A stretch of DNA of 64,000 bases. It comes from Acidobacteriaceae bacterium (GTDB lineage Bacteria; Acidobacteriota; Terriglobia; Terriglobales; Acidobacteriaceae). Below the pieces are notes generated by a model. It did no database searches. It was not told where the DNA came from and saw only the letters and a list, made by a program, of their open reading frames with translations. Shown here one piece after another: positions 1 through 7,171 of the stretch (the stretch's first letter is position 1; each line of letters starts with the position of its first letter). A program made the position numbers and the translations under genes. The stretch lies in NCBI GenBank assembly GCA_025462885.1, contig JAOAPN010000002.1, positions 372,001 through 436,000 of the forward strand. The letters are read 5' to 3'.

Positions 1-324
1 GATCACCTTGTCGAAGACGTCGACATCGCCCTTGGCGATCGGGGAGAGCGGCATGATGCCGGCGTTGTTTACAACCACGTCGATCTGCCCGAAGGCTTCG
101 AGCGTCTTGCTGAAGAGTTGCTTGACGTCCGACGCCCTGGCGACGTCGCCCTGGACTGCGATAGCTTTGCCACCGGCTGCAACGATCTCGTTGACAGTCT
201 CATCCGCTTTGGCGGCGTTGCCTGCGAAGTTGACGACCACCTGGAAGCCGTCGGCTGCCAGACGCTGTGCGATAGAGCGGCCGATCCCGCGGGATGCTCC
301 GGTTACGATTGCTGTCTTTGCCAT
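1..324 (-). CDS. SDR family oxidoreductase, partial (3' end outside window)
   Basis: The visible 108 residues are the N-terminal half of a short-chain dehydrogenase/reductase. The Rossmann signature TGASRGIG lies at about residues 8-15, and the NNAG motif that follows beta-4 is near residue 88. The family reduces or oxidises carbonyl/hydroxyl substrates with NAD(P)H in the cytoplasm; the substrate cannot be told from this half, and the catalytic Tyr-Lys region is beyond the window edge. The ATG is preceded by a good GGAG ribosome site. It is divergent from the LysR-type gene at 422, the usual arrangement of a LysR regulator and its target, so it may be controlled by that regulator through the palindrome at 401-419. 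Confidence 0.88.
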   Translation of the reverse strand, partial: MAKTAIVTGASRGIGRSIAQRLAADGFQVVVNFAGNAAKADETVNEIVAAGGKAIAVQGDVARASDVKQLFSKTLEAFGQIDVVVNNAGIMPLSPIAKGDVDVFDKVI

Positions 325-400
325 TGTCTTTCTCCTTGTGCGGCTCACTGGTGTGGCCGTCGATGAACTAAGATTGCGCCCTTTCCGTATATACGTCCAA

Positions 401-419
401 TGCATAATGCTAATATGCA
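401..419. promoter_or_regulatory. Candidate LysR operator palindrome
   Basis: TGCATA-N7-TATGCA is a perfect 6+6 inverted repeat in the 97-bp gap between the divergent SDR and LysR genes, three bases before the likely LysR start. Its size and position fit an autoregulatory LysR-type binding site. This is inferred from symmetry and position only. Confidence 0.5.
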
Positions 420-421
420 CT

Positions 422-1345
422 ATGCGTATAACGCAATTACGACAGGCCGACCTGAATCTGCTGGTCGTCTTCACTGTCCTCGCGGAAGAACGCAACGTAT
501 CGCGGGCTGCGACGCGCCTTCTGCTGAGCCAGCCCGCTGTCAGCCGCGCCCTGCAACGGCTCCGGGATATGTTCCACGACGACCTGCTGGTCCGCACCTC
601 GAAGGGCTACGAGACGACTGCCCAGGGCCAGCGCCTGCTCCAGGAGCTTGAGGTCATGCTGCCGAAGCTCGACCGCCTGTTGAGCGGCTCCAGCTTCGAC
701 CCGGCACTCGAGCAGGCTACCTTTCGCATCGCTGCCACGGACAATGCCGCCTCCGTGCTGGCCCCGGTACTGTGCCGGGATGTTTTGCCGACTGCGAAGA
801 AGGTAATGTTTGACTTCAGCGCCTGGCGCGACGGCGTCTTCGACGATCTGGATCACGGACGGCTGGACCTCGTCCTGAACGCCGAGGACGGCTTCGTCCC
901 ATCCCACCTTCAGGCGGAGGCGATCTATGAAGAAGACTTTGTCTGCGTGGTCGCTGCGGAGGCGGAGTACCCCCGGCGGCTGTCGCTAAAGCAATATCTG
1001 GAAGCGGAGCATGTTGGAGTCGGGATCTTCGGAGGGCGGCAGACGATCCCTGAGCGGCGCCTGGGAGCAGCAGGGCACAAGCGCCGGACCGTGATCCAGG
1101 TACCGTACTTCTCGACCGCAATCCGCAGTGTGGTGGGGACGGAGCTGATTGCGACCGTCCCCAAACGGCTGGCCATGGGGGACGCGCACCATCCCGGAAT
1201 CCGCCTGGTGAAGCCTCCACCGGAGATGACAGGGTACCGCTACATGATGATCTGGCACCCGCGGGTCAATACCGACGCCGCGCACGCCTGGCTCAGGAGC
1301 GCCATGCGGTCGGTCGGGCACGGTTTGGGGAGCCAAAAAGCCTAA
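422..1345 (+). CDS. LysR-family transcriptional regulator
   Basis: A 307-residue LysR-type regulator, the usual family length. The N-terminal winged helix-turn-helix spans about residues 6-65, with the family pattern of an AA pair followed by SQPAVSRALQRL. The C-terminal two-lobe ligand-binding domain occupies about residues 90-295. I chose the ATG at 422 because the HTH then begins at the normal distance. An in-frame ATG at 407 lies inside the palindrome, and the reading frame further upstream only mirrors the SDR gene. No clear Shine-Dalgarno precedes 422, so translation may be leaderless or start at 407. The likely target is the divergent SDR gene; the inducer is unknown. Confidence 0.9.
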   Translation: MRITQLRQADLNLLVVFTVLAEERNVSRAATRLLLSQPAVSRALQRLRDMFHDDLLVRTSKGYETTAQGQRLLQELEVMLPKLDRLLSGSSFDPALEQATFRIAATDNAASVLAPVLCRDVLPTAKKVMFDFSAWRDGVFDDLDHGRLDLVLNAEDGFVPSHLQAEAIYEEDFVCVVAAEAEYPRRLSLKQYLEAEHVGVGIFGGRQTIPERRLGAAGHKRRTVIQVPYFSTAIRSVVGTELIATVPKRLAMGDAHHPGIRLVKPPPEMTGYRYMMIWHPRVNTDAAHAWLRSAMRSVGHGLGSQKA

Positions 1346-1464
1346 GCGGGCGGATTGGAACGCGCGCGTGTGCCGTTTTGGAACCATGCATGGTACAGGT
1401 GGTGGAAAACGAGGGTGATGGCGGTGGCGGCCAGGGTGTAAGAATTGAGATAGAAACGTTTCAT
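1342..1464 (-). CDS. Possible 40-residue small protein
   Basis: A short minus-strand frame of 40 codons, starting with MKRFYLNSYTL and ending convergently with a few bases overlap of the LysR stop. It has a basic start, then a hydrophobic stretch (TLAATAITLVFHHLYH), then a basic tail, so it could be a small membrane protein. The upstream sequence on its strand is only weakly ribosome-site-like. No family is recognised, and the interval could equally be just the promoter region of ftsZ. Confidence 0.25.
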   Translation of the reverse strand: MKRFYLNSYTLAATAITLVFHHLYHAWFQNGTRARSNPPA

Positions 1465-1483
1465 TTGAGGAGTCCCTGTAGCC

Positions 1484-3133
1484 ATGTCGAATCTGCCTGA
1501 CGATCTTCGCATTCACTATCACGATGAAATGCCGCGTGGTGCGCGGATTAAGGTCATCGGCGTGGGTGGCGGCGGAAACAATGCCGTAAACCGAATGATC
1601 GCAGCGAACGTGGTTGGCGTGGAGTTCATCGCCGCCAATACCGATGTGCAGGCGCTGCAGGTCTCGAATGCTCCAGTCAAGCTGCAGCTTGGCGTCAAGC
1701 TCACCAGCGGACTGGGTGCGGGTGCGAATCCCGACGTCGGGCGGCGCGCGGCGCTCGAGGACTCCGACAAGATTATCGAGGCGCTCGAAGGGGCAGACAT
1801 GGTCTTCGTCACCGCCGGACTGGGCGGAGGCACAGGAACAGGGGCGGCCCCGGTCATCGCCAGCCTAGCGAGTGAGATGGGCGCGCTGACAGTTGCTGTT
1901 GTGACGCGGCCCTTCGCCTTTGAAGGCAAGCGACGCATGATGCAGGCTGAGCGCGGCATGCAGGAGTTGCTGGAGTCGGTCGATACAGTCATTGTGATTC
2001 CGAACGAAAAGCTGCTGGCGGTCGCGAAGGACGCTGGCTTCTTCGAAAGCTTCCGCATCGCCGACGACGTGCTGCGGCAGGGTGTGCAGGGCATCTCGGA
2101 CATCATTACGATTCCCGGTGTCATCAACCGCGATTTCGCCGACGTGAAGACCACCATGGCCGGAATGGGCTATGCCGTGATGGGCACGGCGATGCGTTCC
2201 GGAGCAAACCGCGCGGTTGAGGCTGCGATGGCGGCGATGGCTTCTCCGCTGCTCGAAGCCGGGGCGATCGACGGCGCACGCGGCATACTGATCAACATCA
2301 CCGGTTCGAGCTCGCTGAAGCTGAGCGAGGTGAACGAGGCTTCCACAATCATTCAGAACGCAGCGCACGAGGACGCCAATATCATCTTCGGCGCGGTGCA
2401 GGACGAGACGATGGGCGACGACGTGAAGATCACGGTCATCGCTACGGGTTTCAAGCAACAGGAGATGCCGCAGCGGCGCGAGCGGATGCTGGCCGAGGCC
2501 ACGCTGCCGACCATGCGCTACGACGTCCCGGGTTTGAACGTTCCGATCCGGCCCCGCGCGGATGCGGTTCGCGTTGAATCGGTACGCGCCGTCGAAGTGG
2601 TCGAGTGGACCGAGCCTGTCAGAGCGAGCGTGGCTGAAGTGATGCCCGAGGTTGTAACTGCGCCGGTGGTTGAGACGGAAGCTCCTGTATCCGCTCCGCT
2701 TGCGCCCGCTTCTCTGGCACCTGCCTCTTTTGCGCCAGCTCCCGCTGTGGAAGTAGCTGCTGAGCCAGTACGTTCGCCCGAGCCGGTACGCCCGGCGGTA
2801 GCGGAGCCGGAGCTGGTTCCGGTGCGCGCTTCGGTGTTCGACGATGACTTCTTCCGGTCCCCTGTGCCGCGGTTTGGGGAGGCGGCGAACGTCAGGTCCG
2901 CCCCTGCGGAGAGCCGGCCCGAGGTCACGCGGCACCATTCTCCGAGTTTCGACGTCAAATCAGAAGAGCCGCGTGGCGTTGCTGCGCCGGTTATGGCTGC
3001 AAGCCACGCCCTGAGTTCCTCTGAGCCGGTCACGCGGGCCGGGACGTTTACCGGTGCGGTCTCTGCGGAGCCTGAGCGGACGGAGCCGGATGAGTTGGAT
3101 ATCCCGGCCTTTCTGCGAAGAGGGAATTCGTAG
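1484..3133 (+). CDS. ftsZ: Cell division protein FtsZ with a long C-terminal linker
   Basis: FtsZ is the tubulin-like GTPase that polymerises into the division ring. The nucleotide-binding loop GVGGGGNN is at residues 26-33, the tubulin signature GLGGGTGTG near 112-120, and the catalytic T7 loop NRDFADV near 215. The folded GTPase ends around residue 325. It is followed by about 200 residues rich in Ala, Pro, Val and Glu, a much longer disordered linker than in E. coli FtsZ (383 aa in total). The protein closes with the conserved tail peptide DIPAFLRR, which in other bacteria binds FtsA and other tethers. GAGGAG lies about 12 bases before the ATG. ftsA and ftsQ, usual upstream neighbours, are absent here; a LysR gene sits there instead. 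Confidence 0.97.
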   Translation: MSNLPDDLRIHYHDEMPRGARIKVIGVGGGGNNAVNRMIAANVVGVEFIAANTDVQALQVSNAPVKLQLGVKLTSGLGAGANPDVGRRAALEDSDKIIEALEGADMVFVTAGLGGGTGTGAAPVIASLASEMGALTVAVVTRPFAFEGKRRMMQAERGMQELLESVDTVIVIPNEKLLAVAKDAGFFESFRIADDVLRQGVQGISDIITIPGVINRDFADVKTTMAGMGYAVMGTAMRSGANRAVEAAMAAMASPLLEAGAIDGARGILINITGSSSLKLSEVNEASTIIQNAAHEDANIIFGAVQDETMGDDVKITVIATGFKQQEMPQRRERMLAEATLPTMRYDVPGLNVPIRPRADAVRVESVRAVEVVEWTEPVRASVAEVMPEVVTAPVVETEAPVSAPLAPASLAPASFAPAPAVEVAAEPVRSPEPVRPAVAEPELVPVRASVFDDDFFRSPVPRFGEAANVRSAPAESRPEVTRHHSPSFDVKSEEPRGVAAPVMAASHALSSSEPVTRAGTFTGAVSAEPERTEPDELDIPAFLRRGNS

Positions 3134-3236
3134 ACGTTGACAGGATTGGGTTTAGGCGGAGCCCCGTTTGGGTGATGGTTTTGGAATTGTTTTTTTGGTA
3201 TTTGGTTGGGGTAGGGAAAAGCAGTAAGGGGCGTGT

Positions 3237-4535
3237 ATGAAGTTGATTCGACTGTTGGGCGGATTCGTTCTCTGTCTTGTGATGTGTGGGGCCTCTGGAT
3301 TGGCAGCAACGAAGAAGAAGGCACACCACGCGACGGCGAAGGCAACCAGTGCGAAGGCGACCACTCCGCATAAAGCGGGAGTGTCCGGTAAGACTGCCAG
3401 GGTTGCGGTGGCTTCCGGGGCGAAGGCTGGAGTACGCGGCAAAGCGGTGCGTGGACGTGGGGCTCGCGCCAAACTTGCGGTTCGGCGAACGCGGTATGTG
3501 GAACGGTTTACGGCGAACTCCTACTCCGACAACCTGACGCTGGGCGACGTGACGGCGGGCGAAGATCCGATCGTGCGGGCTGCGGCGATCCAGGCGCTGG
3601 GCAATATGAATGGGACGGCGATCGCGATCGATCCGACCACGGGCCGCATTCTGGCGATGGTGAACCAGAAGCTGGCGCTGTCGCGTGGCGCGGAGCCGTG
3701 TTCGACGATCAAGCTGACGGTCGCGCTGGCGGCGCTTGAAGAGGGCTTGATCAAGCACGACACTCCGGTGAGCCTGGGCGGAAACTACAAGGTCGACCTG
3801 ACCTATGCGCTGGCCAAGTCGGTGAATCCGTACTTCGAAGTGCTGGGCCGGACGATGGGCTTCGAGCGCGTGAAGCACTATGCGAACCAGTTCGGGCTGG
3901 GTGAACTGGCTGGATATCACATCGACGGCGAGCAGCTAGGAACGTACCCCGACGAGGAGCTTCCGCAGAAGCTGGGCGGTGTGGGCCGTATGTGCTCCTT
4001 CGGCGAGGGCATCTCGATGACTCCGCTGCAACTGGGCGCGATTGTGAGCGCGATTGCCAACGGCGGAACGCTCTACTATCTGCAGCACCCTGAGACGCAG
4101 GCGGACGCGAAGAACTTTACGCCCAAGGTGAAGCGGATTCTGAACATCGCTCCGATCCTGCCGGAGATGCGTCCCGGAATGGAAGGCGCGGTCTTGGCCT
4201 CCTACGGCACGGCGCGCAGTCTGCGGGCGAACTTCAGCGCGTTCCCGGTGATGGGCAAGACCGGCACCTGCTCGAACAACGGGACGCGGTTTGGCTGGTT
4301 TGGAAGCTACGCGGAGACACCGACCGGGCGGATCGTTACAGTGATCTTCCTCGAAGGTGGCAGGCCGACCTTCGGCCCCAAGGCTGCGGAGTTGACCGGC
4401 CAGTTCTATCGCGGGATGTACGAGAGCAGCTACTTCCAGCCGCGCGGTGTGCCGCTGACGCCGCTTCCTCCGCCTTCCCCGACCCCGCTCAATACGGGTG
4501 AGGATGACGGCAAGACGGATATCTCCGGGCAGTAA
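3237..4535 (+). CDS. Secreted penicillin-binding transpeptidase-domain protein
   Basis: A 432-residue serine transpeptidase of the penicillin-binding protein superfamily, expected to act on peptidoglycan peptides in the periplasm. All three motifs are present: SxxK as STIK at 156-159 (nucleophile Ser156, Lys159), SVN at 195-197, and KTG at 341-343. A signal peptide covers residues 1-24. It is followed by an unusual ~60-residue linker rich in Lys, Ala, Arg and Thr. The PBP dimerisation domain of FtsI/MrdA is missing, so it is close to a bare catalytic domain, somewhat like class D enzymes. The start has an AAGGGG site. It follows ftsZ by 103 bp on the same strand, consistent with a role in growth or division. 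Confidence 0.87.
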   Translation: MKLIRLLGGFVLCLVMCGASGLAATKKKAHHATAKATSAKATTPHKAGVSGKTARVAVASGAKAGVRGKAVRGRGARAKLAVRRTRYVERFTANSYSDNLTLGDVTAGEDPIVRAAAIQALGNMNGTAIAIDPTTGRILAMVNQKLALSRGAEPCSTIKLTVALAALEEGLIKHDTPVSLGGNYKVDLTYALAKSVNPYFEVLGRTMGFERVKHYANQFGLGELAGYHIDGEQLGTYPDEELPQKLGGVGRMCSFGEGISMTPLQLGAIVSAIANGGTLYYLQHPETQADAKNFTPKVKRILNIAPILPEMRPGMEGAVLASYGTARSLRANFSAFPVMGKTGTCSNNGTRFGWFGSYAETPTGRIVTVIFLEGGRPTFGPKAAELTGQFYRGMYESSYFQPRGVPLTPLPPPSPTPLNTGEDDGKTDISGQ

Positions 4536-4579
4536 CGAACCGCCGCTTCATAGAACTTCCAAGCCCTGCTGTGCCGCTG

Positions 4580-4690
4580 GAGCGGTTTTCCTGTGGGTGT
4601 CTAGCGGTGGCGTTTCATTCATGTCCGTTTTCTCCAATGAAAACGGTACTGCCTGAGATCTTCCGCTTCACAGCAACAGGAAAACTGCTC
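4580..4690. repeat. ~110-bp palindromic repeat element, copy 1
   Basis: The ends are inverted repeats: GAGCGGTTTTCCTGT at the left and the complement of GAGCAGTTTTCCTGT at the right. Inside is a second perfect inverted pair, CCGTTTTC/GAAAACGG. The right end abuts the tsaE stop codon exactly. A second copy in the same orientation with about 85% identity lies at 38136-38244. It has no coding potential; it is probably a REP/MITE-like extragenic element that may also act as a hairpin between convergent genes. Confidence 0.8.
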
Positions 4691-5124
4691 TATTCCCAGC
4701 GGACCAGCAGGGCTCTTTCGTCTCCCTCGCCCTGTTCCATGGCGATCTCCGCGGTTGCGAGTTTGATGACGCTCTCGAAGCGGTCGCCCCACTCGACCAG
4801 GACGAGAGCGTTCGGTTCAGCGAGCATCTCTTCCAGTCCGAGCACTGCGATCTGCTCCTCCGTTTCGAGCCGATAGAGGTCGAGGTGGAAGAGGTGGACT
4901 CTGTCGTTGACGTACTGGTGGACCAGGGTGAAGGTGGGGCTGGTCACGTCTTCTTCGCCTGCAGCGTCGAGTGCTTCGGCGATGCCTTTGACCAGGGTGG
5001 TCTTCCCGGCACCGACCTCGCCGCGCAGAATTACCAGCATGGGCGGACGCAGAATTTCCGCGAGGGTCTGGCCCAGCGCGAGGGTTCCTGCAACGGACCG
5101 TGTCTTGAATCGCTTCTCTCTCAT
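4690..5124 (-). CDS. tsaE: tRNA threonylcarbamoyladenosine biosynthesis ATPase TsaE
   Basis: A 144-residue P-loop protein of the TsaE (YjeE) family. It works with TsaB and TsaD to make the t6A modification at position 37 of ANN-decoding tRNAs. The Walker A motif GEVGAGKTT is at residues 35-43, followed by the family's TSPTFTLV stretch and the LYRL segment. Its length matches the family. The ATG overlaps the stop codon of the upstream NAD(P)HX repair gene by four bases, indicating translational coupling, and this nnr-tsaE pairing is common in bacteria. The stop codon touches the palindromic repeat element at 4580-4690. Confidence 0.95.
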   Translation of the reverse strand: MREKRFKTRSVAGTLALGQTLAEILRPPMLVILRGEVGAGKTTLVKGIAEALDAAGEEDVTSPTFTLVHQYVNDRVHLFHLDLYRLETEEQIAVLGLEEMLAEPNALVLVEWGDRFESVIKLATAEIAMEQGEGDERALLVRWE

Positions 5125-6758
5125 TGCTGTGCTCTCATCGCTGCTTCGGGCTTCCCGTTGTGTGGCTCAGAGCTGTTGATGCCGCAGATCCAGGTAAAGC
5201 CATCCGAGTCCGTGATGCGGTATTGGAAGGCGTGGGAGAGATATGCAACTGTATCGGTTGCAAGCAGCGTGTGCTCGTCCTGCTCCTGTACTGCGAGGTC
5301 GGCGGCGAGTCCGTGGAGGTACACGGCGGCCTCGACTGCCTGTGCAACATCGTCCGGATACTGCGAGAGCATGGCCGCGACGATGCCGGTCAGAATGTCG
5401 CCGCTGCCGCCCTTCGACATGGCCGGATTACCGGAGGTGTTGACCGCGATCGAGCCGTCGGGATGGGCGATCAGGGTTCGCCATCCCTTGAGAACGAGGG
5501 TCAGCTTGTGCTCCATCGCAAACCTGCGGGCCAGCCCGATGCGGTCGGCTTCGATCTGCTTGACGGTCATTCCGACCAGGCGGGCCATCTCGCCGGGATG
5601 CGGGGTCAGGACCATGACGCGGCCCGTTCCATCCAGCAGCTCGGCCTTGCCTTCGAAGGCGTTCAGGGCGTCGGCGTCGATGACGATCGGCATCGACGTG
5701 CTGGCTACCAGCTTCCGTGCGAACTCCGAGGCATCGCCTTCGGTCGAGATGCCGGGCCCGACGGCCAGCACGGAGATTTTCTTGAGAAGGTCCTGGAACT
5801 TGCCGGGATCAAGATTCTTCAGTGCGACGGCACCTTCGTCGCCCTGGTCGAGCGGAAGCACCATCAGCTCCGGGGTCGCGCGTGCCACGGTGTCGACGAT
5901 GCTCTGCGGGACCGCTGCGGTCACGAGGCCCGCGCCGGTACGAAGGCCGGAGAGCGAGGCCATCATCGCCGCGCCTGCCTTGCCGTAGCTTCCACCGACG
6001 ATCAACACGTGGCCGAACTTACCCTTATTCGAGTTCACGGCACGCGGCTTTTCGGCGATGCTCTTGGCGGTGCCTGCCCAGCGCAGTCCTTCCGTCGATA
6101 CCACCGCTCCCTCCGGAGAGCCAATGGGAGCGACGACTATCGGACCGAAAGTTCCGCCTGCCAGGTGCCCGAAGACATGCGCTCTCTTGGGAGCGGTGAA
6201 GGTGGCGACTCCATTCGCCCGGAACGCTCCTTCGGCTGCCTGCTCGATAGAGTCGGCGTCCCAGCCGGAGGGGAGATCCACTGCGACGACGGGGACTGTA
6301 ACGCCTGCGATCTTCTCCTGCAGAACCGCAGCGATACCCCGCAGCGGAGGTTTGAATCCTGTTCCGACCACCGCGTCAACGATCAGTTCGGCCCATTCCA
6401 AGGCCTCGTCCATCAGGGCTTCGACAGCCAGGGTTTCAATCGATATGGCTGGTTCATCGAGCTTCAACCGGTCGAGCGCACCCTTGGCCTCGCCCTTGAA
6501 GTCTCCCTCCACTCCAGTCAGCAGAACCCATACGCTCCGCCCGCTCTTTGCGAGGTGCCGGGCAGCGACCAGTCCGTCGCCCCCGTTATTTCCTTTGCCG
6601 CAGAACACCGCCACCCGGCGAGCCTCGGGATACTGCCTGAGGCAGAAGGTCGCGACCGCCGCACCCGCCCGATCCATCAATTTTTCCAGCGCGATCCCGA
6701 AGTCCTGCGCGGTTCGGCGGTCGGTCTCACCCATCTCTGCTGCCGTAAGAATCTGCAT
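5121..6758 (-). CDS. nnr: Bifunctional NAD(P)H-hydrate epimerase / ADP-dependent dehydratase
   Basis: A 545-residue fusion that repairs damaged NADHX and NADPHX in the cytoplasm. The N-terminal YjeF_N epimerase domain (about 1-215) has the motif GKGNNGGDG at 54-62. The C-terminal ribokinase-like dehydratase domain (about 225-515) has GGSGD near 450, supplying the catalytic Asp. The last ~30 residues look like an extension with no clear function. I chose the ATG at 6758 because AAGGGG sits directly before it; a further in-frame ATG at 6779 has no ribosome site. It is coupled by an ATGA overlap to tsaE downstream. Confidence 0.94.
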   Translation of the reverse strand: MQILTAAEMGETDRRTAQDFGIALEKLMDRAGAAVATFCLRQYPEARRVAVFCGKGNNGGDGLVAARHLAKSGRSVWVLLTGVEGDFKGEAKGALDRLKLDEPAISIETLAVEALMDEALEWAELIVDAVVGTGFKPPLRGIAAVLQEKIAGVTVPVVAVDLPSGWDADSIEQAAEGAFRANGVATFTAPKRAHVFGHLAGGTFGPIVVAPIGSPEGAVVSTEGLRWAGTAKSIAEKPRAVNSNKGKFGHVLIVGGSYGKAGAAMMASLSGLRTGAGLVTAAVPQSIVDTVARATPELMVLPLDQGDEGAVALKNLDPGKFQDLLKKISVLAVGPGISTEGDASEFARKLVASTSMPIVIDADALNAFEGKAELLDGTGRVMVLTPHPGEMARLVGMTVKQIEADRIGLARRFAMEHKLTLVLKGWRTLIAHPDGSIAVNTSGNPAMSKGGSGDILTGIVAAMLSQYPDDVAQAVEAAVYLHGLAADLAVQEQDEHTLLATDTVAYLSHAFQYRITDSDGFTWICGINSSEPHNGKPEAAMRAQQ

Positions 6759-6779
6759 ATCCCCTTCTAACCCATTCAT

Positions 6780-7171
6780 CGGCTAAATGCCACAAAACGA
6801 AGCTTCCCACTGCTCCTCTGCAGGGGTACCCCCCCACACCCACCATCCGCGCAGAAGTCCTTTGGAATGAATCGTTTAGACGAGTTGACTCGCTCTAAAT
6901 TCGTGCAAGCAAAGGGGTTACGGCTAAATTAGTGTCAGGGATAGAGTTACGAGCTCCCGGCTGCATTTGGACATTGGTTGAAGCGGAAGACTTTCCTTTT
7001 CTTCTTCTCTTCCATTTTACGGAGTGGACTAAAACTAAAATGCCACTTTTATTTATTTTTTATCTATTCATTCAGATGGAGTTACGAGGATTTTCTCTGA
7101 TTCAGGTGCTTGACAGGAAATAGACGACGTCCGGCTAGGGCATCGCAACGGAACGCGAGTGCTACATGCAG
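6780..7171. other. AT-rich intergenic tract with a decayed repeated motif
   Basis: About 390 bp lie between the starts of nnr and the 3' end of the TonB-like gene. The tract is markedly richer in A+T than its surroundings. It carries three degenerate copies of a motif of the type GRGTTACGRG at 6914-6923, 6943-6953 and 7078-7088, and a perfect small palindrome CGAGTTGACTCG at 6881-6892. I see no convincing gene; a 63-codon frame at 6932 has no ribosome site and runs through the repeats. Confidence 0.5.

Noticed and set aside
8..406. Upstream extension of the LysR reading frame
   Set aside because: It is antisense to the SDR gene and runs through the operator palindrome; family length and HTH position favour 422.
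1865..2938. Long antisense frames over ftsZ and over other GC-rich genes
   Set aside because: They are Arg/His-rich shadow translations caused by codon bias, with no ribosome site or known domain.
4571..4876. 101-codon plus-strand frame covering the repeat and tsaE
   Set aside because: It is antisense to tsaE, begins inside the palindromic element and is Ser-rich without any domain.
6932..7123. 63-codon plus-strand frame in the AT-rich gap
   Set aside because: No ribosome site, low-complexity Phe/Leu content typical of AT-rich noncoding DNA, and it crosses the repeated motifs.
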